A DNA stretch of 64,000 nucleotides from Sulfitobacter sp. 20_GPM-1509m (GTDB taxonomy: Bacteria > Pseudomonadota > Alphaproteobacteria > Rhodobacterales > Rhodobacteraceae), in contig NZ_KK211144.1 in assembly GCF_000620505.1 (NCBI RefSeq), positions 379,681 through 443,680 on the forward strand, written 5' to 3'. The position numbers were made by a program, and so were the translations under genes. Numbering within the stretch: the stretch's first letter is position 1; each line of letters opens with the position of its first letter. Positions 43,801-52,522 of the stretch are shown here, in pieces. The notes beneath the pieces were generated by a model. That model did not search any database, had not been told where the DNA came from, and was given only the letters and a program-made list of their open reading frames with translations.

Positions 43801-44751
43801 TCAGATCACCTTGCGCAGCGGCAGCACGTCGGCGGCGCGCGTGTCTTCGGACACGAAATACAGCGGGCGGTTCTTGGCCTCGACATAAAGCCTGCCGATG
43901 TATTCGCCCAGGATGCCCAGTGTCAGCAGCTGCACACCCGAAAACAGGCTGATCGCCAGCACCACCGACGCCCAGCCCGGCGCCGTCTGATGGACGATCA
44001 GCGAATGCAGCACATAGATCATCATCAGCGCCGAGAACCCCAGACTGGCAAAGGACATGCGCGTCGCAAACTTGAGCGGCTTGGTGGAAAAGGCGGTCAT
44101 CGCATCCACGGCAAAGCGCACCATCTTGCGCAGTGGGTATTTCGTCTCGCCCATCGCGCGGGGGGCGCGGGTGTATTCGATGCCGATCTGTCTGAACCCC
44201 GCCCAGGCGAACATGCCCCGCACGAAACGCGCACGCTCCGGCATCGACAGAACCGCATCCAGCGCCTTGCGGCTGACCAGCCGGAAATCGCCGGTGTCGC
44301 GGGGGATGTCGACGTCTGACATGGCGTTCAACACTCGGTAAAAAGCCCAGGCGGTCGCGCGCTTGAACACAGTCTCGCCCTGACGTTCGCAGCGGCGGCC
44401 ATAGACCACGTCATAGCCGCGATCCATCATGCCCATCATATCGCCCAGCAGCTCGGGCGGGTCCTGCAAATCGGCGTCCAGCATAAAGATCCGCTCGCCC
44501 TGTGCCGCCTCAAGCCCGGCAGTCAGCGCCACCTGATGTCCCCGGTTCGCCGACAGACGCAGGCCGCGCAAGTGTTTGCAGGTCTGCTGCGCCGTCTGGA
44601 TCGCAGCCCACGTGCCATCGGTCGAGCCATCGTCGACCAGCAAAATCTCGGCCCGGTCCTGATAGGGCGCAACCGCCTGCGCCAGCCGTTCGACCAGATG
44701 CGGGATCGACGCCTCTTCATTCATGCAAGGCACAACAACAGAGATCAACAT
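43801..44751 (-). CDS. gtrB: Bactoprenol glucosyl transferase-like family 2 glycosyltransferase
   Basis: A 316-residue GT2 enzyme: 'ISVVVPCMNEEASIPHLVERL', 'LLVDDGSTDGTW', 'FMLDADLQDPPELL', and two C-terminal membrane spans (about residues 228-300). It should transfer a sugar from a nucleotide donor to undecaprenyl phosphate at the inner membrane. The ATG at 44751 follows an AAGGTGG site; a GTG 9 bases upstream is less likely. Confidence 0.88.
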   Translation of the reverse strand: MLISVVVPCMNEEASIPHLVERLAQAVAPYQDRAEILLVDDGSTDGTWAAIQTAQQTCKHLRGLRLSANRGHQVALTAGLEAAQGERIFMLDADLQDPPELLGDMMGMMDRGYDVVYGRRCERQGETVFKRATAWAFYRVLNAMSDVDIPRDTGDFRLVSRKALDAVLSMPERARFVRGMFAWAGFRQIGIEYTRAPRAMGETKYPLRKMVRFAVDAMTAFSTKPLKFATRMSFASLGFSALMMIYVLHSLIVHQTAPGWASVVLAISLFSGVQLLTLGILGEYIGRLYVEAKNRPLYFVSEDTRAADVLPLRKVI

Positions 44752-44915
44752 AACAGCCACCTTTCGTTCCTTGTCGAATTAGCGGCGAAAAGTGACCGGA
44801 ATGTGGGCGCAATTGGGCTGTTTCAGGAAACAATAGGTTTCAGATTTGGGGGTCACAGACGGAACATCACAGTGCGACCAGCGTTACAACACTGACCGAC
44901 CAATGGAGAAATAAC

Positions 44916-45242
44916 ATGCTTAAAAGTCTTATCGTTGCCGCCTTCACCCTCCCGCTCGCCAGTGTCGCGATTGCCCAGACGGCGAATGTTTCCGGCTATA
45001 CCGACATCGACGACATTGATGTCATCGGAAGCGATGGTGGCAAGATCGGCGAAGTTGAAACCGTCCTGGTCGACGATGCTGGCATGCCTGTCGCCGTGGT
45101 CGTCGAAATCAACGACGGCTTTCTCGACCTCGGAGACTCTGACGTTATCATGCAGATCGACACCCTGACATGGAAAGACGGACGATATGCGACGACCATG
45201 ACATCTGATGATATCAGTGGTCTCCCGATGTGGGACGACTGA
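44916..45242 (+). CDS. Secreted PRC-barrel domain protein
   Basis: A 108-residue protein with a Sec signal ('LIVAAFTLPLASVAIAQ') and a single PRC-barrel-like domain ('VIGSDGGKIGEVETVLVDD', 'VVEINDGFLDLGDSDVIM'). The mature protein is very acidic. The exact role is unknown. It forms a single-gene unit with a strong terminator. Confidence 0.8.
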   Translation: MLKSLIVAAFTLPLASVAIAQTANVSGYTDIDDIDVIGSDGGKIGEVETVLVDDAGMPVAVVVEINDGFLDLGDSDVIMQIDTLTWKDGRYATTMTSDDISGLPMWDD

Positions 45243-45265
45243 TTTAAAAGCTTATTAAGCGAATT

Positions 45266-45293
45266 GAGGGCCGTGCGTGCGGCCCTCTTTTTT
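45266..45293 (+). terminator. Intrinsic terminator of the PRC-barrel gene
   Basis: GAGGGCCG pairs perfectly with CGGCCCTC around a 6-base loop, followed by six T residues: a textbook rho-independent terminator 24 bases after the stop. Confidence 0.92.
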
Positions 45294-45460
45294 ATGCCGT
45301 GCTACAATCGCGCGCCTGATCCGCTGCATCTGATTTCAATACGGAAGGGATAAGTGGAAATCGCGCCAAGACTTAGGCGCGCGGGCTGCTCTGGGCGCGC
45401 TTCGACTTCGCCCGCTTCAAGATCATGGAAAGCGAGCCGCCCCTTTCGATCGGAGGGTTA

Positions 45461-46147
45461 TCAGATCAGGTGCGCAGGATAATCGCTGACCAACAGGTGC
45501 GCAGGATTTACATCCTCTTCAATCTGCGAAAACCGCGTGATCGGTTCGTTGAAGATATTGTCGGTCTCATCATCATTGACGGTGCTGACCTCGCCGATCA
45601 GAACGTCCGCCTCTTCGGCCCAGAACGCGTGCCAGTCACCGGGGCGCAGCGTGATGCTTTCGCCCGGCGCAAGCCGCAGTTTGTCGCCCGCCTTGAACGG
45701 AACCACGAGGCCATCGCAAATGACGGCACCGCCGCCTTGCGGGTCCAGCCGCCCGGCCGCATCAGAGCCGAAAAGCTCAACCACCAATGTGCCGCCAGCA
45801 CGGTTGATGATGTCTTCGGCTTTCACCCTATGTGTGTGCATCGGCGAGAGCTGGTCCCGCCGCGTGATCAGCAGTTTCTCGGCATAGCACATGCCACGCC
45901 CGGCATTCAGATCACTCAAAAGACCGTTGCGCAGGGTGAACAGAACCAGGCCCATCTCATCAAAACGTCCCGCGCCATAGTCGGTGACATCCCAACCGCA
46001 ACGTGATCGGATCAGATGCGCGGCACTCTCCTGACGCGCGGCAAATTCGGCCGGAGACCACTGCGCAAAGGGCGGCAGGCTGAAACCGTGCCGTTCAAAG
46101 AACGCACGCGCATCTTCAAGAAGTGTATTGATTTCAGACCGCTTCAT
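45461..46147 (-). CDS. D-lyxose/D-mannose isomerase family protein
   Basis: A 228-residue cupin-type sugar isomerase. The metal site is visible as 'SPMHTHRVKAEDIINRAGG' (two His and a Glu) plus a His in 'LRPGDWHAFW'. The family interconverts D-lyxose with D-xylulose and D-mannose with D-fructose. The gene lies 18 bases downstream of the ROK regulator gene and next to a fructose/mannose-type ABC importer, consistent with intake of mannose or lyxose. Confidence 0.82.
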   Translation of the reverse strand: MKRSEINTLLEDARAFFERHGFSLPPFAQWSPAEFAARQESAAHLIRSRCGWDVTDYGAGRFDEMGLVLFTLRNGLLSDLNAGRGMCYAEKLLITRRDQLSPMHTHRVKAEDIINRAGGTLVVELFGSDAAGRLDPQGGGAVICDGLVVPFKAGDKLRLAPGESITLRPGDWHAFWAEEADVLIGEVSTVNDDETDNIFNEPITRFSQIEEDVNPAHLLVSDYPAHLI

Positions 46148-46165
46148 TCCAATAAGTCCTGTCCG

Positions 46166-47356
46166 TCAGACGAGATGCGTCGTTGTGAAAAACTGGCTGT
46201 AGATCGGGTCACAGGCAGCACCGATTGCGCGCGCCTCGCCTCCGATGACGCCCTCTGCGACATCCGGCACAAGCAATCCGCGGCTGTCTTCATTCGGGAG
46301 CTTTTCGCGCACGGCTTCGACCAGACGGTGGCGCACATCCTCGGGCAACGCACCGTCAATGATCACCGCCTCAAAGTCGATGACCGCACAGGCGGACATG
46401 CAGGCCTGCGCGATTGCATGTGCTGCAGCATCGATCCAGTCGCTGACCTCTTCTTCAAAGCCGGACCAGTCCTGCGGTTGCTTCCAAAGATCACGATAAT
46501 CTTTTCCGGCCTTGGCAAGGGCCGTTTCAAGAACATGAACGGAAGCCACATCAAGCAGCTGTTGGGTTCGGCCGGCGCGGTCCCCGACCCGCAGCGGGGC
46601 GAAGGAGCCTGCATTGCCCCTGCTGCCTTCGTACACGGACTGGTTCAGCACGATACCACCCCCGATAAAGGTCGAGACGAAGAAATAAGCATAATCGTTG
46701 AACTCGCGCCCCCTGCCATAGACCTGCTCGGCCCAGCACGCGCTTGTCGCGTCGTTCAGCATGAACACGGGCAGATCGGTAAACCGGGCGATTTCACGCT
46801 CGAACGACAGATCCTTCCAGGACAAAAATTCATCCGGCGTGTTGCCGTCCGACGCCCCCCATTTCCAGATCTCGAACGGCGCCGCGATGCCAAAGCCGCA
46901 CAGCCGTTCAGCAGCCTTTGCACCAAGCTCCTCAAGAGCATCGGCATAGCTTGCCTCCAGAAAGGCAAAGACGGTCTGCGGGATGGCAATATCGTAGGTC
47001 AGGTTGCGCTTGAACAGCGTCTTGCCGCAAAAATCCAGGACAATCAGATCACAACTGCGCCGCCCCAGCTTGCACCCGACAGAGAGCGCGCCGAGAGGAT
47101 TCAGCGTGATCGGGATCGACGGCTTGCCAACTTTACCGCGCACCGGTTTGCCCTGCCGGGTCAGGCCATCGCTTTTCAGCTTGCGCAAGATGACCGAAAT
47201 CGTCTGTGCGGACAGTCCGGTCTGTCGCGCCAGATCGCTGCCGGGCATCGCACCGTTGCGCTGCAGAAGAGACAGGATAGCCCGCTCGTTGGGGTTGCGC
47301 AGCCGATTGTCATCTGCGCGGCGCGCGACGCCTATAGCTTTTATCTGGTTCATCAA
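46166..47356 (-). CDS. ROK-family transcriptional repressor
   Basis: A 396-residue protein: winged helix at about residues 22-80 ('NERAILSLLQRNGAMPGSDLARQTGLSAQTISVILRKLKSDGL' read in parts) followed by a ROK sugar-binding domain ('LSVGCKLGRRSCDLIVLD', 'GFGIAAPFEIWKW', 'FMLNDATSACWAE', 'STFIGGGIVLN'). The usual Cys-rich zinc motif of ROK proteins is not seen. It is divergent from the sugar importer operon and probably represses it. Confidence 0.9.
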   Translation of the reverse strand: MMNQIKAIGVARRADDNRLRNPNERAILSLLQRNGAMPGSDLARQTGLSAQTISVILRKLKSDGLTRQGKPVRGKVGKPSIPITLNPLGALSVGCKLGRRSCDLIVLDFCGKTLFKRNLTYDIAIPQTVFAFLEASYADALEELGAKAAERLCGFGIAAPFEIWKWGASDGNTPDEFLSWKDLSFEREIARFTDLPVFMLNDATSACWAEQVYGRGREFNDYAYFFVSTFIGGGIVLNQSVYEGSRGNAGSFAPLRVGDRAGRTQQLLDVASVHVLETALAKAGKDYRDLWKQPQDWSGFEEEVSDWIDAAAHAIAQACMSACAVIDFEAVIIDGALPEDVRHRLVEAVREKLPNEDSRGLLVPDVAEGVIGGEARAIGAACDPIYSQFFTTTHLV

Positions 47357-47403
47357 CTGCGCTCACGCCACTCCCGTTCCACGTGGCAAATCTCCCCTGA
47401 CGG

Positions 47404-47432
47404 AATTAATAAGTCAAGATGATTTATTAATT
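47404..47432. promoter_or_regulatory. Inverted-repeat operator candidate for the ROK repressor
   Basis: AATTAATAA (47404-47412) and TTATTAATT (47424-47432) form a perfect inverted repeat with an 11-base spacer in the divergent ROK/importer intergenic region. The site is AT-rich and well placed to control both promoters. Confidence 0.65.
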
Positions 47433-47517
47433 GACAGGATGAGGCTTTCCATGAATTTTGATCCCATCGCGACGCTCCGATTCGTGACGTTGGTCGAAAC
47501 ATTCTGGGAGGAATATC

Positions 47518-48537
47518 ATGAAAAAACTTATCGCCGGGACAGCGTTGGGTCTGATCGCCATGGCAGGCACGGCATCGGCCGACGCACATTCTGTATCTGC
47601 CTGTCTGATCACGAAAACGGACACAAACCCCTTCTTCGTAAAGATGCGCGAAGGCGCGCAAGCCAAGGCCGAAGAACTGGGCATGGAGCTGAACACCTAT
47701 GCCGGCAAGATCGACGGTGACCACGAAACACAGGTTGCCGCCATCGAAACATGCATCGCCAACGGCGCAAAAGGGATACTCCTGACGCCTTCGGACACCT
47801 CGTCGATCGTGCCCGCCGTGCAGCAGGCCCGCGATGCGGGTATCCTCGTGATCGCGCTGGACACGCCGCTTGATCCGATCGATGCCGCCGACATGACCTT
47901 TGCAACCGACAACTTCCTTGCCGGTGAGCTGATCGGCCAGTGGGCCGCCGCCGCTCTGGGTGATGGCGCCGCAGATGCAAAGATTGCCATGCTTGATCTT
48001 GCCGTCAGCCAGCCAACCGTTGGCGTTCTGCGCGATCAGGGCTTCTTGCAAGGCTTTGGCATCGACCTTGGCGATCCCAGCAAATGGGGTGATGAAACCG
48101 ATCCGCGCATCGTCGGCAACGACGTCACCGCAGGCAACGAGGAAGGTGGCCGGAAGGCAATGGAGAACCTTCTGGCGCAGGATCAGGACATCAACGTTGT
48201 CTACACAATCAACGAACCTGCCGCAGCCGGTGCCTATGAGGCGCTCAAGGACATTGGCCGTGAAAACGACGTGCTGATCGTTTCCGTCGATGGCGGGTGC
48301 CCCGGCGTCCAGAACATCGAAGATGGCGTCATCGGGGCCACATCCCAGCAATACCCTCTGTTGATGGCCTCCAAGGGGATCGAAGCGATTGCGGCCTTCG
48401 CCAAGGACGGCACAAAGCCACAGGCGACAGAGGGCAAGGACTTCTTTGACACTGGCGTGGCACTGGTCACCGACAAGCCGGTCGAAGGCATCGACAGCAT
48501 CAGCGTCGCCGAAGGCAAGGACCTTTGCTGGGGCTGA
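47518..48537 (+). CDS. frcB: Sugar ABC importer substrate-binding protein (FrcB-like)
   Basis: A 339-residue periplasmic binding protein with a Sec signal ('[20 protein letters not shown]') and a LacI/ribose-type PBP fold ('[20 protein letters not shown]', '[20 protein letters not shown]', '[16 protein letters not shown]'). It resembles FrcB of the rhizobial fructose/mannose/ribose importer. A GGGAGGA ribosome site precedes the ATG. The symbol is based on operon similarity. Confidence 0.82.
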   Translation: MKKLIAGTALGLIAMAGTASADAHSVSACLITKTDTNPFFVKMREGAQAKAEELGMELNTYAGKIDGDHETQVAAIETCIANGAKGILLTPSDTSSIVPAVQQARDAGILVIALDTPLDPIDAADMTFATDNFLAGELIGQWAAAALGDGAADAKIAMLDLAVSQPTVGVLRDQGFLQGFGIDLGDPSKWGDETDPRIVGNDVTAGNEEGGRKAMENLLAQDQDINVVYTINEPAAAGAYEALKDIGRENDVLIVSVDGGCPGVQNIEDGVIGATSQQYPLLMASKGIEAIAAFAKDGTKPQATEGKDFFDTGVALVTDKPVEGIDSISVAEGKDLCWG

Positions 48538-48564
48538 TCCTCGCAAACGGAACCTGAACACCTC

Positions 48565-48590
48565 TGCCGGGCGGATACCATCGCCCGGCA
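48565..48590 (+). terminator. Hairpin between frcB and frcC
   Basis: TGCCGGGCG and CGCCCGGCA form a perfect 9-bp stem with an 8-base loop in the 105-base gap after the binding-protein gene. No T-run. It is typical of a stabilising or attenuating structure that keeps binding protein in excess over permease. Confidence 0.65.
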
Positions 48591-48642
48591 CCTACCTCGC
48601 ACGCGAGGCTCCAAAGCACAGTCGAATGAATGGGAGCGGGCA

Positions 48643-49704
48643 ATGTCCACCGGAGATAATTACGAGGCTGCAGCCTCGAACAGCGCGACCGATGTCGCCC
48701 GTTTCGATGAAACCTCATCCGGATTTGTCGGAAAGATCCATCACGCCTTGCATGTGACGCCTGCACTCGTCCCGCTGATCGTCCTTTTGGCCTCTATCAT
48801 TGTTTTCGGGATGCTGCTGGGGTCCAAGTTTTTCTCGCCCTTCGCCCTGACGCTCATCTTGCAGCAGGTGCAGATCGTCGGGATCGTCGCCGCAGCGCAA
48901 AGCCTTGTCATTTTGACCGCGGGCATTGACCTCAGCGTCGGCGCAATCGCCGTCATCTCTTCTGTGGTGATGGGTCAGTTTACCTTCCGCTACGGTTTGC
49001 CGCCGGGCCTCGCCGTTGCGTGCGGCCTTGGCTTCGGCACGCTGATCGGAACGATCAACGGCTGGCTGGTCGCCGTGATGAAACTGCCCCCTTTCATCGT
49101 CACGCTCGGCATGTGGCAGGTCGTTCTGGCGGCCAACTTCCTTTACTCGGAAAATGAAACAATCCGCAGCCAGGAGATCGCAACCCAAGCCCCCCTGCTT
49201 CAGATCCTGGGCACGAAATTCAACGTCGGCGGTGCGATTTTCACCCTTGGCGTGATCTTCCTTCTGGTTCTGGTCTTCTTGCTTGCCTACGTGCTCAAGC
49301 ACACCGCCTGGGGCAGACATGTCTATGCCGTCGGTGACGACCCCGACGCGGCCGAACTGTCCGGCGTTAACGTAAAGGGAACGATCATCTCGGTGTACGC
49401 CCTTGCAGGCCTGATTTGCGCCTTCGCTGGCTGGGCCCTGATCGGCCGAATTGGCTCGGTGTCGCCGACCTCCGGCCAGTTGCTCAATATCGAAAGCATC
49501 ACGGCTGTGGTGATCGGCGGGATCTCTCTTTTCGGGGGCCGCGGGTCGATCCTCGGCACATTCTTCGGGGCTCTGATCGTCGGGGTCTTTACGCTGGGTC
49601 TGCGTCTGGCGGGCGCGGATGCACAATGGACGTATCTGCTGATCGGTCTGCTGATCATCGCCGCCGTGGCAGTCGACCAATGGATTAGAAAGGTAGCAGC
49701 CTGA
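48643..49704 (+). CDS. frcC: Sugar ABC importer permease (FrcC-like)
   Basis: A 353-residue RbsC/AraH-type permease with eight to ten membrane spans: 'SLVILTAGIDLSVGAIAVISS', 'VTLGMWQVVLAANF', 'GRHVYAVGDDPDAAELSGVNV' and 'AVVIGGISLFGGRGSILGTF'. It starts with a hydrophilic N-terminal tail of about 35 residues. The stop overlaps the ATPase start. Confidence 0.88.
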   Translation: MSTGDNYEAAASNSATDVARFDETSSGFVGKIHHALHVTPALVPLIVLLASIIVFGMLLGSKFFSPFALTLILQQVQIVGIVAAAQSLVILTAGIDLSVGAIAVISSVVMGQFTFRYGLPPGLAVACGLGFGTLIGTINGWLVAVMKLPPFIVTLGMWQVVLAANFLYSENETIRSQEIATQAPLLQILGTKFNVGGAIFTLGVIFLLVLVFLLAYVLKHTAWGRHVYAVGDDPDAAELSGVNVKGTIISVYALAGLICAFAGWALIGRIGSVSPTSGQLLNIESITAVVIGGISLFGGRGSILGTFFGALIVGVFTLGLRLAGADAQWTYLLIGLLIIAAVAVDQWIRKVAA

Positions 49705-50468
49705 TGGAACCGATGTTGAAAGCCCGCGGACTGGTCAAACGCTACGGCAAGGTGACCGCCCTCGACCACTGCGATTTCGATTTGATGCCAGGTGAGATCC
49801 TCGCGATCATCGGAGACAACGGTGCGGGCAAAAGCTCGTTGATCAAGGCGATCTCGGGGGCCGTCATTCCGGATGCGGGCACCGTCACGCTTGAGGGCAA
49901 AGAGATCCATTTCCGCTCTCCGATCGATGCGCGGAACGCCGGCATCGAAACCGTCTACCAGACCCTTGCCATGTCGCCTGCCCTGTCCATCGCGGACAAC
50001 ATGTTCATGGGGCGGGAACTGCGCAAACCGGGGTTTCGCGGCTCGGTCCTGCGACAGCTTGACCGCAAGCGCATGGAAGAAGTTGCCCGCGAAAAGCTGT
50101 CAGAGCTTGGATTGATGACGATCCAGAACATCAACCAGGCGGTGGAAACTCTGTCAGGCGGTCAGCGCCAGGGCGTCGCCGTGGCCCGCGCGGCGGCCTT
50201 CGGCTCCAAGGTCATCATCCTGGACGAGCCGACAGCCGCCCTCGGCGTGAAGGAAAGCCGCAAGGTTCTTGAGCTTATCCTCGAGGTCAAAAGCCGCGGT
50301 ATTCCGATCATCCTGATCAGCCACAACATGCCCCACGTGTTCGAGGTCGCCGATCGCATCCACGTTCACCGTCTCGGCAAACGGTTGTGCCTGATCGATC
50401 CCAAAGAGCATTCGATGTCTGACGCAGTGGCCTATATGACAGGCGCCGCCGTGCCCGAAGCCGCATAG
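49704..50468 (+). CDS. frcA: Sugar ABC importer ATP-binding protein (FrcA-like, single ATPase domain)
   Basis: A 254-residue ABC ATPase: Walker A 'GDNGAGKSSLIKAISGA', 'ETVYQTLAMSPALSIADN', signature 'LSGGQRQGVAVARAA', Walker B 'VIILDEPTAALGVKES'. It has one ATPase domain rather than two as in RbsA, as in FrcA. Confidence 0.9.
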   Translation: MEPMLKARGLVKRYGKVTALDHCDFDLMPGEILAIIGDNGAGKSSLIKAISGAVIPDAGTVTLEGKEIHFRSPIDARNAGIETVYQTLAMSPALSIADNMFMGRELRKPGFRGSVLRQLDRKRMEEVAREKLSELGLMTIQNINQAVETLSGGQRQGVAVARAAAFGSKVIILDEPTAALGVKESRKVLELILEVKSRGIPIILISHNMPHVFEVADRIHVHRLGKRLCLIDPKEHSMSDAVAYMTGAAVPEAA

Positions 50469-50479
50469 GCAGCCGCCCC

Positions 50480-51133
50480 GTGCTCACAGATCTGTTCGAG
50501 AGGATCCAGGCCACGCCTTTCACCGGAAAACGGCGGCTGGTGGCCCTGGCCGGCGCGCCGGCAAGCGGAAAGTCGACGCTGGCAGAAGCCCTCGCCCAAA
50601 AGGACCCCTCTATCCAGGTTGTCCCGATGGACGGCTTTCATCTCGACAATGCGATCCTTTCCGACCGCGGGACATTGCACCGCAAAGGCGCGCCAGAAAC
50701 CTTTGATGCGGCGGGGTTCGTTCATCTGGTCGGACGGCTCAAGACAGAGGACGGTGTCGTCTTTCCCCTCTTTGACCGATCCCGTGACCAATCCATCGCC
50801 GGTGCAGGCGCGGTGCGGCCGGACACCCAAACGATCCTCGTGGAGGGCAACTATCTGATGCTGGACACCGCCCCGTGGCAAAAGCTTGCCCCCCTGTGGG
50901 ACCTCTCGATAAAGATCGATGTCCCGCTTGCGGTGTTGCGACAGCGCCTGCTGCAACGCTGGACGGATCATGGCCACACTCAGTCAGAAGCGGCCGAGAA
51001 AGCGGACAGCAACGATTTGCCAAACGCGACATTCGTGCTTGAGAACAGCCTGCAATGCGATGTCGTGGTGACCATGGATCACGTCACCGACGCACCACCC
51101 TCCCCGCCAACACCCACTCACAAGGTCGAATGA
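50480..51133 (+). CDS. frcK: Nucleoside/sugar kinase, uridine kinase/phosphoribulokinase fold (FrcK-like)
   Basis: A 217-residue P-loop kinase with 'LAGAPASGKSTLAEALA' near residue 23, 'VPMDGFHLDNAILSDRG' and 'ILVEGNYLMLDTAPW'. In the rhizobial frc operon the corresponding FrcK is a putative sugar kinase. It begins with GTG 11 bases after frcA; no better start is available. Confidence 0.78.
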   Translation: MLTDLFERIQATPFTGKRRLVALAGAPASGKSTLAEALAQKDPSIQVVPMDGFHLDNAILSDRGTLHRKGAPETFDAAGFVHLVGRLKTEDGVVFPLFDRSRDQSIAGAGAVRPDTQTILVEGNYLMLDTAPWQKLAPLWDLSIKIDVPLAVLRQRLLQRWTDHGHTQSEAAEKADSNDLPNATFVLENSLQCDVVVTMDHVTDAPPSPPTPTHKVE

Positions 51134-51137
51134 TCCG

Positions 51138-52067
51138 ATGATTTTATGCTGTGGTGAAGCTTTGATCGATATGATCCCCGCACCGACCCTGACGGGCGCG
51201 CAGGGGTTTGTGCCGCACGTCGGCGGGGCCATTTTCAACACCGCCATCGCGCTGGGACGGCTCGGCGCGCCGACCGGAATGCTGACCGGCCTGTCGACGG
51301 ACCTGTTCGGCCAACAGCTTGCCGCAGAGCTTGAAGCCAGCCACGTGGACACCTCCCGGATCATCACCTCCAGCCGTCCGACGACGCTTGCCTTTGTGCA
51401 ACTCGACGGCGGTCACGCGACTTACACCTTCTTCGACGAACGCTCAGCGGGGCGGATGCTGACACCCCGGGACATGCCAGACCTGAACGCGGACATATCC
51501 GCGCTCTATCTGGGCGGGATCAGCCTCGCGTGTGAACCGGGCGCCGATGCTTATGCCGCGCTGCTGAAAGCCGAGGGGCCGCACCGTCCCGTCATGATCG
51601 ACCCGAATATCCGCCCGGGGTTTATCGACGATGTTCCCGCGTTCCGGTCGCGCCTCGAAGAGGCCATGACCTTTGCCGATATCATCAAGGTGTCCGACGA
51701 AGACCTTCACTGGCTTGCACCGGGGCCCTCGTCACTGGCAGACAAAGCCCGTTCCTTGCTGCAAAAAGGGCCTGCCGCCGTGATCGTGACACGTGGCGCG
51801 GACGGCGCAACCGGCTATCTGAGAACGGGCGCTGAAATCCATGTGCCCGCCCTCCGCGCCAAGGTTGTGGACACGGTCGGTGCAGGGGATACGTTCAACG
51901 CGGGCGTTCTCGCACATCTGCACGAAAACGGACATCTGACCACATCAGGTGTCTCGGACATGTCGGTGGAAACCCTTCAACCCGCAATCGCATTTGGCGC
52001 GAAAGTTGCAGCCATGACAGTATCGCGCGCCGGAGCAAATCCACCTTGGGCCAGCGAAATCAAATAA
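51138..52067 (+). CDS. PfkB-family carbohydrate kinase
   Basis: A 309-residue ribokinase-fold kinase with the N-terminal 'CCGEALIDMIP' and 'GGAIFNTAIALGRLG', and the C-terminal catalytic 'DTVGAGDTFNAGVLA' whose Asp is the base. It lies 4 bases after frcK. Fructokinase is the most likely activity given the importer and isomerase. Confidence 0.88.
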   Translation: MILCCGEALIDMIPAPTLTGAQGFVPHVGGAIFNTAIALGRLGAPTGMLTGLSTDLFGQQLAAELEASHVDTSRIITSSRPTTLAFVQLDGGHATYTFFDERSAGRMLTPRDMPDLNADISALYLGGISLACEPGADAYAALLKAEGPHRPVMIDPNIRPGFIDDVPAFRSRLEEAMTFADIIKVSDEDLHWLAPGPSSLADKARSLLQKGPAAVIVTRGADGATGYLRTGAEIHVPALRAKVVDTVGAGDTFNAGVLAHLHENGHLTTSGVSDMSVETLQPAIAFGAKVAAMTVSRAGANPPWASEIK

Positions 52068-52522
52068 AAGCAACGGCTTGACAGGTCGCGCGCCGCTCGA
52101 TCCTGACCCGCGCGATCCAGTTGCTGAAGCCCTGCCCCGTCAAAGCCAGCCTATGCGAGAGCGCCGGACTGTCGCAAAACATGCCGCCGTCCCATGGACG
52201 CTGTTGTTCAAAAGCCCGGGGTCCGCCCCCAGTGTCCGCTCTGCGAAGACTTGACCGCAAGCTCTGCAGACAACGACCGGTTTCCGCCCTTGGTGTCGAT
52301 CGACACGAACGGCCCAGACCGGTCTTTCAGTCAGTGATCCAATGCTGCGTTGCAGTCCGTCAAAGCGGTCTTTCGTGCATCGTGCAGCGTTTTCTTAGGT
52401 GGGGTGGCCTCAATGCGGACGAAGCGGCAGTTCGCTGCACGTGCATGATAACGACGGCCGCTCCTGCTACCAACGACCTGGGGCGAGCACACCAGAAGCT
52501 GCTCGCGGCTCGCTCGACGGAT
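52068..52522. other. 455-base region without an intact gene
   Basis: No convincing coding region, RNA or terminator is visible. The base composition is slightly lower in GC than its neighbours, and short stretches such as 'AATGCGGACGAAGCGGC' and 'TGCATGATAACGACGG' look like the degraded intergenic sequence common near gene remnants in this group. It may be a decayed gene. Confidence 0.3.

Noticed and set aside
45294-45460. Possible short gene between the PRC-barrel terminator and the lyxose isomerase
   Set aside because: The open frames there are short, run into the antisense of the isomerase gene, and show no ribosome site or recognisable family.
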